Source of the DNA: Methylobacterium sp. NMS14P
GTDB taxonomy: Bacteria > Pseudomonadota > Alphaproteobacteria > Rhizobiales > Beijerinckiaceae
Assembly (NCBI RefSeq): GCF_028583545.1
Contig: NZ_CP087106.1
Span: 1,054,001 to 1,118,000 of the forward strand
DNA: 64,000 nucleotides
Reading direction: 5' to 3'
Part shown: positions 17,651-26,845 of the stretch, one piece after another
Position numbering within the stretch: the stretch's first letter is position 1
How the letters are laid out: each line of letters begins with the position of its first letter
The notes under the pieces: generated by a model
Seen by the model: only the letters and a program-made list of their open reading frames with translations
What the model was told of the DNA's origin: nothing
Databases searched by the model: none
Translations under genes and position numbers: made by a program

Positions 17651-18994
17651 TCAAGACCCGATCCGGGCGACGCTCTCCTTGGTTCGTCCGACCCCGCAAT
17701 AGGTAAAGCCGTGGCGCGCGGCGCTCACGGGGTCGTAGATATTGCGCAGGTCGATCAGCACGGGGGCCGCTTCGCCGGACGACATGGCCCGACGCAGCCG
17801 GTCGAGGTCGAGGGCCCGGAACGCGTTCCACTCGGTCACGATCACCACGGCGTCGGCGCCCTCGGCGCAGGCGTAGGCGTTCTCGGCGTAATCCACAGCC
17901 GGCATCAGCGCCCGCGCCTGCTCCATGCCCTCGGGGTCGTAGGCGCGGACCACGGCGCCGGCGTCCTGCAGGCCCGCCACGATCGCCAGCGAGGGCGCGT
18001 CGCGCATGTCGTCGGTGTTCGGCTTGAAGGTCAGGCCGAGCAGCGCCACCGTCCTGCCCCGCACCGACCCGCCGCAGGCCTTGATCACCTTGCGCGCCAT
18101 CGCGCGCTTCCGCTGGTCGTTGACCGCCACCACCGTCTCGACCAGCCGCAGCGGCGTGCCGGCGTCCTGCGCGGTCTTGACCAGCGCCAGCGTGTCCTTG
18201 GGGAAGCACGAGCCGCCGTAGCCCGGGCCGGCATGCAGGAACTTCGACCCGATCCGGTTGTCCAGGCCGATGCCGCGCGCCACCGCCTGCACGTCCGCGC
18301 CCACCGCCTCGCACAGGTCCGCGACCTCGTTGATGAACGTGATCTTCGCCGCCAGGAACGCGTTCGCCGCGTACTTGGTCAGCTCGGCCGTGCGCCGCGA
18401 CGTGACCATGACCGGCGCCTGGTTGAGGTAGAGCGGCCGGTAGACCTCGCGCATCACCGCCTCGGCGCTGGCCTCCTCGGCGCCGACGACGATGCGGTCG
18501 GGGCGCTTGAAGTCGGCGATGGCGGCGCCCTCGCGCAGGAACTCGGGGTTCGACGCCACCGCGAACTGAGCCCCGGGATTGGTCTCGCGGATGATGCGCT
18601 CGACCTCGTCGCCGGTGCCCACCGGCACGGTCGACTTGGTCACCACCACGGTGAAGCCGGACAGCGCCCCGGCGATCTCCCGGGCGGCGTCGAACACGAA
18701 GCTCAGGTCGGCGAAGCCGTCGCCGCGGCGGGAGGGCGTGCCCACCGCGATGAACACCGCGTCGGCCTCGGCCACGGCCTCCCGCATGGTCGAGCGGAAG
18801 GCGAGCCGGCCCTGGCGGACGTTCTCGGCAACCAGGACGTCGAGGCCCGGCTCGTAGATCGGCATGCGGCCGGCGTTGAGGCTGGCGATCTTGTCGGGGT
18901 CCCGGTCGATGCACACGACCGTATGGCCGAAATCGGCCAGGCAGGCGCCGGAGACCAGGCCGACATATCCGGCCCCAATCATCGCAATCCGCAT
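17651..18994 (-). CDS. ugd: UDP-glucose 6-dehydrogenase (RkpK-like)
   Basis: The 447-residue product oxidises UDP-glucose twice to UDP-glucuronate, a precursor of acidic capsules and exopolysaccharides. The NAD-binding GAGYVG motif is at residues 7-12 and the catalytic Cys263 lies in GYGGSCFPKDT; the length is usual for the family. The ATG at 18994 is chosen because the Rossmann motif starts directly there and a GGGAGGG ribosome-binding site precedes it. It is upstream of the polyketide synthase on the same strand, with a 368-base gap. Rhizobial rkpK encodes the same enzyme and also belongs to a K-antigen region. Confidence 0.93.
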   Translation of the reverse strand: MRIAMIGAGYVGLVSGACLADFGHTVVCIDRDPDKIASLNAGRMPIYEPGLDVLVAENVRQGRLAFRSTMREAVAEADAVFIAVGTPSRRGDGFADLSFVFDAAREIAGALSGFTVVVTKSTVPVGTGDEVERIIRETNPGAQFAVASNPEFLREGAAIADFKRPDRIVVGAEEASAEAVMREVYRPLYLNQAPVMVTSRRTAELTKYAANAFLAAKITFINEVADLCEAVGADVQAVARGIGLDNRIGSKFLHAGPGYGGSCFPKDTLALVKTAQDAGTPLRLVETVVAVNDQRKRAMARKVIKACGGSVRGRTVALLGLTFKPNTDDMRDAPSLAIVAGLQDAGAVVRAYDPEGMEQARALMPAVDYAENAYACAEGADAVVIVTEWNAFRALDLDRLRRAMSSGEAAPVLIDLRNIYDPVSAARHGFTYCGVGRTKESVARIGS

Positions 18995-19305
18995 CGGGCC
19001 CTCCCGGCAGCTCGCCCTGCGGCTTGCTGCGATGCAACATGATCCCGGCCGCACGCGGATGCAACCCGGGCCAGCCTGGATCTGCTCCAGTCTGTCACGA
19101 GAATGCAACACCCACGAAGGATGACTGTAGTTTGACAGCGGGCCCGGGGACGCCCCGCGTCGGCCGCCGGTCCGCGGCGCTCGTCGGAGAAGGCGCGCGG
19201 GGCGGCTTCGCAGCGCGGGCGGCTTCCTGTAGAAGCGCCCCCGCCCGACGGGGAGGCCCGGATCCGCCCCCGAGGACCCGACCCAAGGATCGGTGAAGGA
19301 CCGCG
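18995..19305. promoter_or_regulatory. Divergent intergenic region between ugd and argB
   Basis: These 311 bases separate divergent ugd and argB and should carry both promoters. A consensus-like TTGACA occurs at 19132-19137 on the forward strand but has no -10 at the right distance. I see no gene or strong palindrome. Confidence 0.35.
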
Positions 19306-20199
19306 ATGACCGAACTGCCCAACGTGCACGTGCGTGCCGAGGTCCTGGCCCAGGCGCTGCCCCACATGCAGCGCTACGACCAGGAGATCGTGGTCATCAA
19401 GTACGGCGGCCACGCCATGGGCGACCGGGCCGCGGCCGAGGACTTCGCCGAGGACATCGTCCTCTTGGAGCAGTCCGGGCTGAAGCCGATCGTCGTGCAC
19501 GGCGGCGGACCGCAGATCGGCAAGATGCTCGACCGGCTCGGCATCCAGTCCGAGTTCCGCGGCGGCCTGCGCGTCACCGACGAGGCCACCGTCGAGGTGG
19601 TCGAGATGGTCCTGGCGGGGCTGATCAACAAGCAGATCGTCGGCTGGATCTCCGCCGAGGGGGGCCGGGCGGTCGGGCTGTGCGGCAAGGACGGCAACAT
19701 GGTCCGCGCCAAGCGGGCGATGAAGACCATCGTCGATCCCGAGAGCCACGTGGAGCAGACCGTCGATCTGGGCCTCGTCGGCGAGCCGGACCACGTCGAG
19801 CGCGGCGTCCTCGACGCGGTGCTCAAGGCCGAGCTGATCCCGGTCCTGGCGCCGGTCGCCTACGGGGCGGACGGGCAGACCTACAACGTCAACGCCGACA
19901 CCTTCGCGGGGGCGATCGCCGGGGCGCTGCGGGCCAAGCGCCTGCTGCTGCTCACCGACGTGCCGGGCGTGCTCGACAAGGACAAGAAGCTGATCCCCGA
20001 ACTGACCGTGGAGGATTGCCGGCGCCTGATCGCCGACGGCACCATCACGGGCGGGATGATCCCGAAGATCGAGACCTGCATGTACGCGATCGAGCGCGGC
20101 GTCGAGGCGGTCGTCATCCTCGACGGCAAGGTCAACCACGCCGTGCTGCTCGAGCTGTTCACCGATTACGGTGCCGGCACCCTGATCCGCCGGGGCTGA
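19306..20199 (+). CDS. argB: Acetylglutamate kinase
   Basis: The 297-residue amino-acid kinase phosphorylates N-acetylglutamate in the second step of arginine synthesis in the cytoplasm. Visible motifs are [10 protein letters not shown] near residue 28, [12 protein letters not shown] near 64, and the C-terminal [13 protein letters not shown] and GGMIPK segments. The length matches the arginine-inhibited hexameric class. The next gene is a HAD hydrolase; a long hairpin between them suggests argB is transcribed alone. Confidence 0.95.
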   Translation: MTELPNVHVRAEVLAQALPHMQRYDQEIVVIKYGGHAMGDRAAAEDFAEDIVLLEQSGLKPIVVHGGGPQIGKMLDRLGIQSEFRGGLRVTDEATVEVVEMVLAGLINKQIVGWISAEGGRAVGLCGKDGNMVRAKRAMKTIVDPESHVEQTVDLGLVGEPDHVERGVLDAVLKAELIPVLAPVAYGADGQTYNVNADTFAGAIAGALRAKRLLLLTDVPGVLDKDKKLIPELTVEDCRRLIADGTITGGMIPKIETCMYAIERGVEAVVILDGKVNHAVLLELFTDYGAGTLIRRG

Positions 20200-20209
20200 G
20201 AACCCGGCC

Positions 20210-20248
20210 GCCCGCGCACCGCGCCGCCTCCGGCCGCGGTGCGCGGGC
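20210..20248 (+). terminator. Hairpin downstream of argB
   Basis: A perfect 14-base stem (20210-20223 with 20235-20248) around an 11-base loop starts 11 bases after the argB stop. There is no U-run, so intrinsic termination is plausible but not certain. Confidence 0.5.
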
Positions 20249-20389
20249 GCAACCTCCGCGCGCCCAGCGCATTGTCGTACCCCCGACCGCCCCGGAGGGC
20301 CGGCCAAGCAAGGTCCGGGCAAGCATCGAACTTGCGAGCTTGACCGTTCCGGTCCAGATTCCAGGGCTACAGCAACCTGAGGGGTTCCG

Positions 20390-21139
20390 GTGCACCACCC
20401 CGACAAGGCCCAGTTCACCACGCCCGCGGCGCGCGGCTTCGCCGACGTCGACACCTGGGTGTTCGATCTCGACAACACCCTCTACCCGAGCGACGCCGCG
20501 GTCTGGCCGAAGGTCGACGAGCGCATCACCCTGTACGTGATGCAACTCTACGGGCTCGACGGGATCTCGGCCCGCGCCCTTCAGAAGTACTTCTACCACC
20601 GCTACGGCACGACGCTGTCGGCGCTGATGGTCGAGTCGCGGATCGATCCCCACGACTTCCTCGACTTCGCGCACGACATCGACCACTCGTCGATCAAGCT
20701 CGACAAGGGCCTCGGCGACGCGATCGAGCGGCTGCCCGGGCGCAAGCTGATCCTGACCAACGGGTCGCGCCGGCACGCCGAGAACGTCGCCGCCAAGCTC
20801 GGCATCCTGGACCACTTCGAGGACGTGTTCGATATCGCCGCCGCCGACTTCGTCCCGAAGCCGGAGCGCACGACCTACGAGCGGTTCCTGGAGAAGCACG
20901 CCGTCGAGCCGACACGCGCCGCCCTGTTCGAGGACATCGCCCGCAACCTCGCGGTGCCGCACGACCTCGGCATGGCGACCGTGCTGGTGGTGCCGAAGGT
21001 CACCGATCCCTACCGCGAGGCCTTCGAGCAGGAGGCGGTGCGCGAGCCGCATATCGACCACATCACGGACGATCTCGCCGCCTTCCTCTCCGCCTGCGTG
21101 CTGCCCGAAGTACGACCCGCATCCGGGGAGCGCCGCTGA
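20390..21139 (+). CDS. HAD-family pyrimidine 5'-nucleotidase
   Basis: The 249-residue HAD hydrolase has motif I DLDNTLY (nucleophile Asp26, Asp28), motif II around ILTNGSRRHAENV and motif III/IV near DFVPKPERTTYERF and FEDIARNL. It matches the Sdt1/PpnN-type pyrimidine 5'-nucleotidase subfamily, which dephosphorylates UMP and CMP or removes modified nucleotides. The start is a GTG at 20390; no in-frame ATG gives a complete N-terminus. In many alphaproteobacteria this gene lies near argB or dapD, consistent with the context. The substrate is inferred from the subfamily. Confidence 0.8.
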   Translation: MHHPDKAQFTTPAARGFADVDTWVFDLDNTLYPSDAAVWPKVDERITLYVMQLYGLDGISARALQKYFYHRYGTTLSALMVESRIDPHDFLDFAHDIDHSSIKLDKGLGDAIERLPGRKLILTNGSRRHAENVAAKLGILDHFEDVFDIAAADFVPKPERTTYERFLEKHAVEPTRAALFEDIARNLAVPHDLGMATVLVVPKVTDPYREAFEQEAVREPHIDHITDDLAAFLSACVLPEVRPASGERR

Positions 21140-21361
21140 CGCGAGGCCGGAGCGCTTCCCGGGCGGCGCGCTTCGGGCCCTGATCCCGAATCGACCGACG
21201 ATCCGCCGCGCCGGCGGCACCGCGGAAGGATCGCCGCAGCAACCCAATCGACAAGCCGGCGACGATCCTGTAGAGAGCCGCCCAACTCACAACAGGATCG
21301 CCGAAATCCTGGCGCCGATCGCCCATGAGGGGCGGAACGGCGCGACGGCCGGAGCTATGCC

Positions 21362-21763
21362 ATGAACATCATCGAGCAGCTGGAGCGCGAGGAAGTCGCG
21401 CGCCTCGCCAAGACCATCCCGGATTTCGAGCCGGGCGATACGCTCATCGTCAACGTCCGCGTGAAGGAAGGCGAGCGCACCCGCGTCCAGGCCTACGAGG
21501 GCGTCTGCATCGCCCGCTCGGGCGGCGGCCTCAACGAGAGCTTCACGGTCCGCAAGATCTCCTACGGTGAGGGCGTGGAGCGCGTCTTCCCGGTCCACTC
21601 CCCGATGATCGACTCGATCAAGGTGGCCCGCCGCGGCAAGGTGCGCCGCGCCAAGCTGTACTACCTGCGCGACCGGCGCGGTAAGTCGGCCCGCATCGTC
21701 GAGCGCACCGACCGCTACAAGGCCAAGGACACCCCGGCCCCGGCGCCCGCCGCCGCCGAGTAA
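21362..21763 (+). CDS. rplS: 50S ribosomal protein L19
   Basis: The 133-residue protein starts [12 protein letters not shown] and shows the L19 core [27 protein letters not shown] followed by the usual [17 protein letters not shown] and the basic [20 protein letters not shown] region. L19 lies at the 30S-50S interface. The C-terminus is extended by an Ala/Pro-rich tail, as in other alphaproteobacteria. The usual partners rpsP, rimM and trmD are absent here, so rplS is a stand-alone gene with its own terminator. Confidence 0.97.
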   Translation: MNIIEQLEREEVARLAKTIPDFEPGDTLIVNVRVKEGERTRVQAYEGVCIARSGGGLNESFTVRKISYGEGVERVFPVHSPMIDSIKVARRGKVRRAKLYYLRDRRGKSARIVERTDRYKAKDTPAPAPAAAE

Positions 21764-21809
21764 GCCGTCCGATCCGCTCCGCAGGCCGGAGCGATCGCCC
21801 CGTTTCAGA

Positions 21810-21839
21810 CCGGTCCGGCTCAGCCGGGCCGGTTTTTTC
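21810..21839 (+). terminator. Rho-independent terminator of rplS
   Basis: A GC-rich stem of 8-11 pairs (CCGGTCCGGCT with AGCCGGGCCGG, one G-T pair) is followed directly by six T residues at 21833-21838, the clearest intrinsic terminator in the window. Confidence 0.85.
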
Positions 21840-21854
21840 TTGGCCGACGGCCCC

Positions 21855-23504
21855 TCAGGCAGCCCGGATCCCGTCGAGGAACCGGTGGATCTCGGCGGAG
21901 AGCTGCTCGGACCTCCGCGACAGGTCGTTTGCGGCCCCGAGCACCTGCTCGGCCGCGTCGCCCGTCGCCTGGGCGCCCTGCGAGACGTCGGCGATGTTGC
22001 CGGTGACGGCCTCCGTGCCGGCCGCCGCGCGCGCGACGCTGCGCACGATCTCCTCGGTGGTCGCGCCCTGCTGCTCGATCGCGGCCGCGACGGTCGCGGC
22101 GAGCGTGCTGACCTCGTCCATGGTGCGACCGATCCCGTGGATCGCTTCCACGGCCTGCCGGGTCGAGGCCTGGACCGCCTCGATCCGCGCGGCGATCTCC
22201 CCGGTCGCGGCGGCGGTCTGCTCGGCCAGCGCCTTGACCTCACCCGCCACGACGGCGAAGCCCCGGCCCGCCTCGCCGGCCCGGGCCGCCTCGATCGTGG
22301 CGTTGAGCGCCAGCAGGTTCGGCTGACGGGCGATGCCCGCGATCATGCCGGCGACGGCGCCGATCCGCTCGGCCCCGTCCGCGAGGTCGCCCACGAGGGC
22401 GTCGGTGCGCCGCGCCTCGGTCGCCGCCCGCGCGGTCTTGGCCGAGGATTGCGCCACCCGGCCGGAGATCTCCTGGATGGTGATCGCCATCTCCTCGGTG
22501 GCCGCGGCGACGCTCTGCACGCTCCCGGCGGTCTCCTGCGCGGCTCCGGCGACGCGCGTCGCCCGGGTACTCGTGCGCGACGCCGTCCGCGCCATCGCCT
22601 CGGCAGTCGTCTGCATCTCGGTGGCGGCCGCGGAGACGCCCGTCATCAGCGCCCCGGCCCGGGCCTCGAACGCCCGGATGAGCGCGTCGAGGGTCTGCGC
22701 GTGCCGGACCTTGGCCTCAGCTTCGCGCGTGACCGCCCGGTCCGTCTCGGCTTTGGCGACCAGCGCCTGCCGGAACACTTCGACGGTCCGGGCCATCTGA
22801 CCGATCTCGTCCGTTCGCTCGAGTCCCGGTATCGGCTCCGCGCCGTCGCCCTCGGCGAGCGCCTGCATCCGGCGGCCGAGGCGGTCGAGCGGGCGCGTGA
22901 TGCCGCGCCCGATCAGGAAGGAGCCGATCACCCCCAGCGCGCCGACCCCGACCAGTAGGCCGGTCGCCGCAAGGGCGAGCGCCTGGAAGGCGGCCCCGAT
23001 GTCGTCGGTGTAGGTCCCCGCCGCGATCATGATGTCCCAGGGCTTGAACCTGACGGCGAGCGTCGTCTTCGGAGACAGGCCTTCGTGCCCCGGCCGGGGG
23101 TAGAGATAGCTCAGCGTCGCCGTGTCGGAGGTGTTCAGCCGTTCGATCAGCGTTCCGGCCACGCGAACGCCGTTGACCCGGGTCTCCAGCTGGTTGCTGC
23201 CGACGAGTCGGCGGTCGGGAACCGCCAGAACCGTGCCGTCCATCGCGTAGATGGCGACGTAGTTGGTGCCTCTGTCGAAGCGCATGGCCATGGCGGTCTC
23301 GGCCAGCTCCGCCAGGGCCGCCGCGCGGGACAGGGTGCCGCTCCCGACCCGGGTCTCGAGGCTTTGCGCATAGGTGGTGAACAGCTCGGTGACCGTGCGC
23401 AGGGACTGCAGCCGCTCCGACACCATTTCCTGGTAATATATTCGCAGCCCTGCGATACCGATGACCGCTCTGAGCAGTACCACGAGCGCGATCTGCGCCA
23501 TCAT
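21855..23504 (-). CDS. Methyl-accepting chemotaxis protein with periplasmic Cache domain
   Basis: From the ATG at 23504 the product has 549 residues: a first membrane segment at the N-terminus, a single-Cache-type sensor ([15 protein letters not shown]...[16 protein letters not shown]), a second membrane segment near residues 180-205, a HAMP domain and a long cytoplasmic coiled-coil signalling domain. The CheA/CheW contact hairpin reads [31 protein letters not shown] (in two pieces: [11 protein letters not shown] and [10 protein letters not shown]). A longer frame reaches an ATG at 23609, but the extra residues look non-coding and a possible promoter lies inside them. A TTG at 23528 is also possible. 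The ligand is unknown. It is a single gene with no chemotaxis operon nearby. Confidence 0.88.
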   Translation of the reverse strand: MMAQIALVVLLRAVIGIAGLRIYYQEMVSERLQSLRTVTELFTTYAQSLETRVGSGTLSRAAALAELAETAMAMRFDRGTNYVAIYAMDGTVLAVPDRRLVGSNQLETRVNGVRVAGTLIERLNTSDTATLSYLYPRPGHEGLSPKTTLAVRFKPWDIMIAAGTYTDDIGAAFQALALAATGLLVGVGALGVIGSFLIGRGITRPLDRLGRRMQALAEGDGAEPIPGLERTDEIGQMARTVEVFRQALVAKAETDRAVTREAEAKVRHAQTLDALIRAFEARAGALMTGVSAAATEMQTTAEAMARTASRTSTRATRVAGAAQETAGSVQSVAAATEEMAITIQEISGRVAQSSAKTARAATEARRTDALVGDLADGAERIGAVAGMIAGIARQPNLLALNATIEAARAGEAGRGFAVVAGEVKALAEQTAAATGEIAARIEAVQASTRQAVEAIHGIGRTMDEVSTLAATVAAAIEQQGATTEEIVRSVARAAAGTEAVTGNIADVSQGAQATGDAAEQVLGAANDLSRRSEQLSAEIHRFLDGIRAA

Positions 23505-23940
23505 TCGGCGATAAAGACTATTACGCAATAATATTTCATCATAATACGTTACACAAGATCGCCAACGTCGGCAATTCTGCGGCGTGACCTGATAAATCTG
23601 AGCTCGCATGTCAACGTAATCTCGCAGATCTGGATCGAGATCTGAAAGACGCGCGGTTCGGATGCGCAGAGCAGGCGAGGAAGCTGGGATCCGCGACGCG
23701 GTCCGCGCCGGGCGCAGGAGCGGGCCGTCAATCGGCGAAGGAGAACCTGAGATCAGGCCCGCGGCACGCGGGCGGAACGCCCCGACTACCCGGAATGACC
23801 GGGACCGAATCGGCCCCCTGCACGCACCGCTCGGGCACGATGGGGAACGATATCATCGGCGGATCGGAGGGGCGCCGCGGCCCGGCGGAACGGCGCGGGG
23901 TGGGCGCTGGGCCGGCGCGATCGGACCCGGCGTACGGCGG
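23505..23940. other. 436-base gap between the chemoreceptor and RidA genes
   Basis: Bases 23505-23640 are AT-rich for this genome and probably form the chemoreceptor promoter region. From 23641 to 23940 the sequence is GC-rich and I see no gene, RNA or clear repeat. The long forward reading frame there overlaps ridA in antisense and is not convincing. Confidence 0.4.
23528..23556 (-). promoter_or_regulatory. Candidate promoter of the chemoreceptor gene
   Basis: On the reverse strand TTGTGT (23551-23556), a 17-base spacer and TATTAT (23528-23533, five of six consensus positions) lie about 23 bases before the ATG at 23504. This supports the shorter start. Confidence 0.35.
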
Positions 23941-24324
23941 CTAGCCGATCCGCGCGGTCACCTCGATCTCGACGCGCATCTCGGGGCGCAGGAGGCCCGC
24001 CACGACCACGATCGTGGTGGCGGGCCGGACATCCGCCAGCACCCGCCCGCAGACCGCCAGCACGGCCTCGGCATCGTCCCGGTCGGTGACGTAGTAGGTG
24101 ACGCGCAGGATGCCGGCGAGGCCGGTCCCGGCCTCGGCGAGAACCGAGCGGATCGTGCGCCAGCAGGCCTCGGCCTGCGCGGCGGCGCCGTCGGGCATCG
24201 TCATCGTGGCGTAGTCGTAGCCGGTCGTCCCGGACAGGTAGACGGTGTCCCCGTCGACCACCGCCCGGGAGTAGCCGTAATCCCGCTCGAACGGGGAGCC
24301 CGACGTGATCAGCCGTCGGCTCAT
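23941..24324 (-). CDS. RidA family protein (Rid/YjgF/UK114)
   Basis: The 127-residue protein has the Rid fold, with VDGDTVYLSGTTGYD near the N-terminus and the C-terminal RPEMRVEIEVTARIG carrying the family Arg and Glu. Rid proteins hydrolyse reactive enamines and imines released by PLP enzymes. Its ATG overlaps the stop of the lytic transglycosylase by four bases, so the two are translationally coupled. Whether it has deaminase activity or belongs to a non-deaminating Rid subgroup is not clear. A threonine-dehydratase-type enzyme lies elsewhere in the window but is not linked. Confidence 0.82.
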   Translation of the reverse strand: MSRRLITSGSPFERDYGYSRAVVDGDTVYLSGTTGYDYATMTMPDGAAAQAEACWRTIRSVLAEAGTGLAGILRVTYYVTDRDDAEAVLAVCGRVLADVRPATTIVVVAGLLRPEMRVEIEVTARIG

Positions 24325-25535
24325 CCGCCGCGCAGGGCCTCCAGCACCTTGCCGCCGGCGCGGCCCGTGGGCGTCATGCCGAGCCGGCGCTCCACGTCCT
24401 TGATGGCGTCGCGCGTCTTCTGGCCGACCTTGCCGTCCGGCTCGCCGACGTCGTAGCCGCGGGCGGCCAGCCGAGTCTGGAGGTCGCGGCGCTCGGCCCG
24501 CGACAGGGGCGGGTCGTCGGTCGGCCAGGCGGCCTGGACGCCGGGCTTGCCGCGCAGCCGGTCGGACAGCACCGCGATCGCGAGGCCGTAGGATTCGGCG
24601 GCGTTGTACGAGTAGATCGCGTCGAAGTTCCGGGTCACCAGGAAGGCCGGGCCGTCGATGCCGGCGGGCGCCAGGATCCCGGCCGGGCCCTCGCCCGAGA
24701 GCGGGCGCCCGTCCGCGCGCGTCACGCCGAGCGACGCCCAGTGGGCGACCGGCTTCTTGTTCTTGCGCCCCGCGGCGCCGACGTTGAAGCCGCGGGGCAG
24801 CTTCACCTCGTAGCCCCAGACCTGACCGTTCTGCCACTTGGCGACGTGCAGGAAGTTGGCGGTGGAGGCGACGGCGTCGGCGACCGAATCGACAACGTCG
24901 CGCCGCCCGTCGCCGTCGCCGTCCACGGCGAGGCGGTGATAGGTCGTCGGCATGAACTGGGTCTGGCCGAAGGCGCCCGCCCAGGAGCCGGTCAGCCGCT
25001 CCGGCGCGATGTCGCCGCGCTCGATGATCCGCAGGGTGGCGATCAGCTCGCCGCGGAAGAAGTCCCGGCGGCGGTTGTTCGAGCAGGCCAGCGTCGCCAG
25101 AGACTGCACCAGCGGCATCTTGCCGAGGTTCTTGCCGAAATTCGACTCGACGCCCCAGACCGCCGCGATCGTGTAGCGGTCGACCCCGTAGCGCGACTCG
25201 GCCTGGGCGAGCGCCGCCGCATTCTGGCGCATGGCCGCGCGCCCGTCCTCGACTCGCTCGTCGTCGACGAGCGCCGCCATGTAGTCCCAGATCGGCGTCT
25301 TGAACTCGGGCTGCGCCTGGGACAGCTCGATCACCTTGTCGTCGTAGCCGATGCCGCTCGTGGCGGACCGGAAGGTCTGCGCCGAGACGCCCGCCGTCGC
25401 CGCCTGGGACTGGATGCCGGCGAGGCAGCTGTCGAAATCGGCCCGGGCCGGCAGGTTCGCCAGGGGCAGGACCGCGATGCCGGCGAGCAGCCCGAGCGCG
25501 CGCGCCGTCCTCGGTCCCGTCGGGTGCTTCGGCAT
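24321..25535 (-). CDS. Lytic murein transglycosylase (MltB-like) with peptidoglycan-binding domain
   Basis: The 404-residue product has a Sec signal peptide ending near ARA (residues 30-32), an SLT_2/MltB catalytic domain with catalytic Glu130 in VWGVESNFGK, the family's AGAFGQTQFMPTTY segment, and a C-terminal PG_binding_1 domain (LQTRLAARGYDVGEPDGKVGQKTRDAI in two halves). These enzymes cleave the glycan strand to 1,6-anhydro-muropeptides in the periplasm. A GTG 15 bases upstream is possible, but the ATG at 25535 gives a better signal peptide. There is no lipobox, so it is soluble. Confidence 0.9.
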   Translation of the reverse strand: MPKHPTGPRTARALGLLAGIAVLPLANLPARADFDSCLAGIQSQAATAGVSAQTFRSATSGIGYDDKVIELSQAQPEFKTPIWDYMAALVDDERVEDGRAAMRQNAAALAQAESRYGVDRYTIAAVWGVESNFGKNLGKMPLVQSLATLACSNNRRRDFFRGELIATLRIIERGDIAPERLTGSWAGAFGQTQFMPTTYHRLAVDGDGDGRRDVVDSVADAVASTANFLHVAKWQNGQVWGYEVKLPRGFNVGAAGRKNKKPVAHWASLGVTRADGRPLSGEGPAGILAPAGIDGPAFLVTRNFDAIYSYNAAESYGLAIAVLSDRLRGKPGVQAAWPTDDPPLSRAERRDLQTRLAARGYDVGEPDGKVGQKTRDAIKDVERRLGMTPTGRAGGKVLEALRGG

Positions 25536-25623
25536 GCTGACGATCCTCACGATGCGGAACGGAGTCTGGGCGCGGATTCAGGCGACATGTGGGTTAACGA
25601 ACGGTGAGGAAACCCGCCTCGCC

Positions 25624-25654
25624 TTGACCCGCTTGCCTACCAACCGGTAGGTTG
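25624..25654 (+). promoter_or_regulatory. Candidate promoter with overlapping operator upstream of the CMD gene
   Basis: TTGACC (25624-25629) and TAGGTT (25648-25653) could be -35 and -10 with an 18-base spacer. The operator-like CCTACCAACCGGTAGGTTG at 25636-25654 contains two overlapping inverted repeats (CCTACC/GGTAGG and CAACC/GGTTG), typical of TetR-family sites. The TetR gene lies convergent just downstream. Confidence 0.45.
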
Positions 25655-25706
25655 ATCGGGAGCCGGCCCGTCAGTGGCTGGCCCACCGAACAGGGAGACA
25701 GGACGC

Positions 25707-26048
25707 ATGATGAAGGACTGGAATCAGTACGGCGCCGAGCTCGTCAGCACGCTCGGGCGTATCGGTGCGGTGAGCCCCGACCTCCTCAAGGCCCACGACC
25801 AGCTCGCCGCGGCGGCGCCGACCGAGCGCAAGCTGGACGCGAAGACCCGCGAGCTGATCGCCCTCGCGGTCGCCGTGACGACCCGGTGCGACGGCTGCAT
25901 CGCCGTGCATTCCGACGCCGCCCGCAAGGCCGGCGCGAGCAAGGAGGAGGTCGTGGAGGCGCTGGGCGTGGCGGTGGCGCTGAACGCGGGCGCCGCCCTG
26001 GTCTACACGGCCCGCGCCTTCGAGGCGTTCACCGGCGAGGCCGGCTGA
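25707..26048 (+). CDS. Carboxymuconolactone decarboxylase/AhpD-like protein
   Basis: The 113-residue protein has the CMD fold and the redox pair Cys61-x-x-Cys64 with His68 (CDGCIAVH), as in AhpD-type alkylhydroperoxidases, so thiol-based peroxide or electrophile detoxification is more likely than lactone decarboxylation. ATG at 25707 follows a GGGAGACAGGAC ribosome-binding region; a second ATG follows immediately. It is convergent with a TetR regulator and preceded by a TetR-like operator, so an electrophile- or oxidant-inducible gene is a reasonable inference. Confidence 0.82.
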   Translation: MMKDWNQYGAELVSTLGRIGAVSPDLLKAHDQLAAAAPTERKLDAKTRELIALAVAVTTRCDGCIAVHSDAARKAGASKEEVVEALGVAVALNAGAALVYTARAFEAFTGEAG

Positions 26049-26097
26049 GCCGGCCGGGATAGGGCCGCGCCCACCTGGCGGGGCCGGGGGCGTGTTT

Positions 26098-26751
26098 TCA
26101 GGACGGCGCGCCGGCCCGGTCTTGGCTGCCCAGGCGATCCAGATAGGCGCAGAGCATGTCGGCCAGGGCGCCCGCGAAGGCCTCCGTGGCCGCCTCGGTC
26201 CGGACCGCCTCCGAGATGCGCTCGCCGACCGTGCCGAGCGTCATCGCGATGATCTCGCCCGCGACTTGAACATCTGCCTCGGGAACGGCCGGAAGGGCCG
26301 CGCGCAGGAAATCGCGGAAGGCCTGTGAGCCAGCGAGCTGCGGCTCCGCGGCCTCGGGCGCGTCGCGATAGGCCGGGGCGGCCGCGTCGAGAGCTCGGCG
26401 CATCGCGGCCTCCGCGCATTCCGAGCGCACGAAGGCGTGGACGGCGGCGCGCAGACGCGCGCCGGGCGCCGTCGCGGGATTCGTCAGGATGCCGGCGAGG
26501 AGGGCGGTCGTGTCCCGCCACTCGTCGCTCTGCAGCTGGAACAGGATCGCCGCCTTGTTGGGGAAGTACTGGTAGAGCGAGCCGATGCTGACGCCGGCGC
26601 GCTCGGCGACCCGCGCCGTCGTGAAGCGCGCCGCCCCGACCTCCGCCAGAACCTGAGCGGCCGCCTCCAGAACGGCCGCGACGAGGTCGCTGGAGCGCGC
26701 CTGCCGGGGCTGCTTTCGCTTGGAAATTCCGAGACTTGGCCGGTCGGGCAT
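26098..26751 (-). CDS. TetR/AcrR-family transcriptional regulator
   Basis: The 217-residue protein has an N-terminal HTH (residues about 20-65) with the family pattern FTTARVAERAGVSIGSLYQYFPNKAAIL. The C-terminal half is an all-helical ligand domain of normal size. It is convergent with the CMD gene and divergent from an O-methyltransferase gene 94 bases away. Inverted repeats lie in front of both neighbours, so it may control both and itself. The effector cannot be inferred. Confidence 0.9.
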   Translation of the reverse strand: MPDRPSLGISKRKQPRQARSSDLVAAVLEAAAQVLAEVGAARFTTARVAERAGVSIGSLYQYFPNKAAILFQLQSDEWRDTTALLAGILTNPATAPGARLRAAVHAFVRSECAEAAMRRALDAAAPAYRDAPEAAEPQLAGSQAFRDFLRAALPAVPEADVQVAGEIIAMTLGTVGERISEAVRTEAATEAFAGALADMLCAYLDRLGSQDRAGAPS

Positions 26752-26809
26752 GGGGCGGGGCTCGGAACGCGAATAGGCACGGGCAGGGGGCGCCGGTACT
26801 CTGCGTCGT

Positions 26810-26821
26810 GTTCAGTTGAAC
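26810..26821. promoter_or_regulatory. Inverted repeat GTTCA-GT-TGAAC in the tetR/O-methyltransferase divergent region
   Basis: A perfect 5-2-5 inverted repeat lies 25 bases before the O-methyltransferase start and 59 bases before the tetR start. Position suggests an operator; its sequence differs from the site near 25636, so one regulator need not bind both. Confidence 0.3.
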
Positions 26822-26845
26822 GCGCAAGACGGAAAGCAACGCGCC

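Noticed and set aside
23662..24456. Forward frame between the chemoreceptor gene and ridA
   Set aside because: It runs antisense through ridA and into the transglycosylase gene, and has biased composition.
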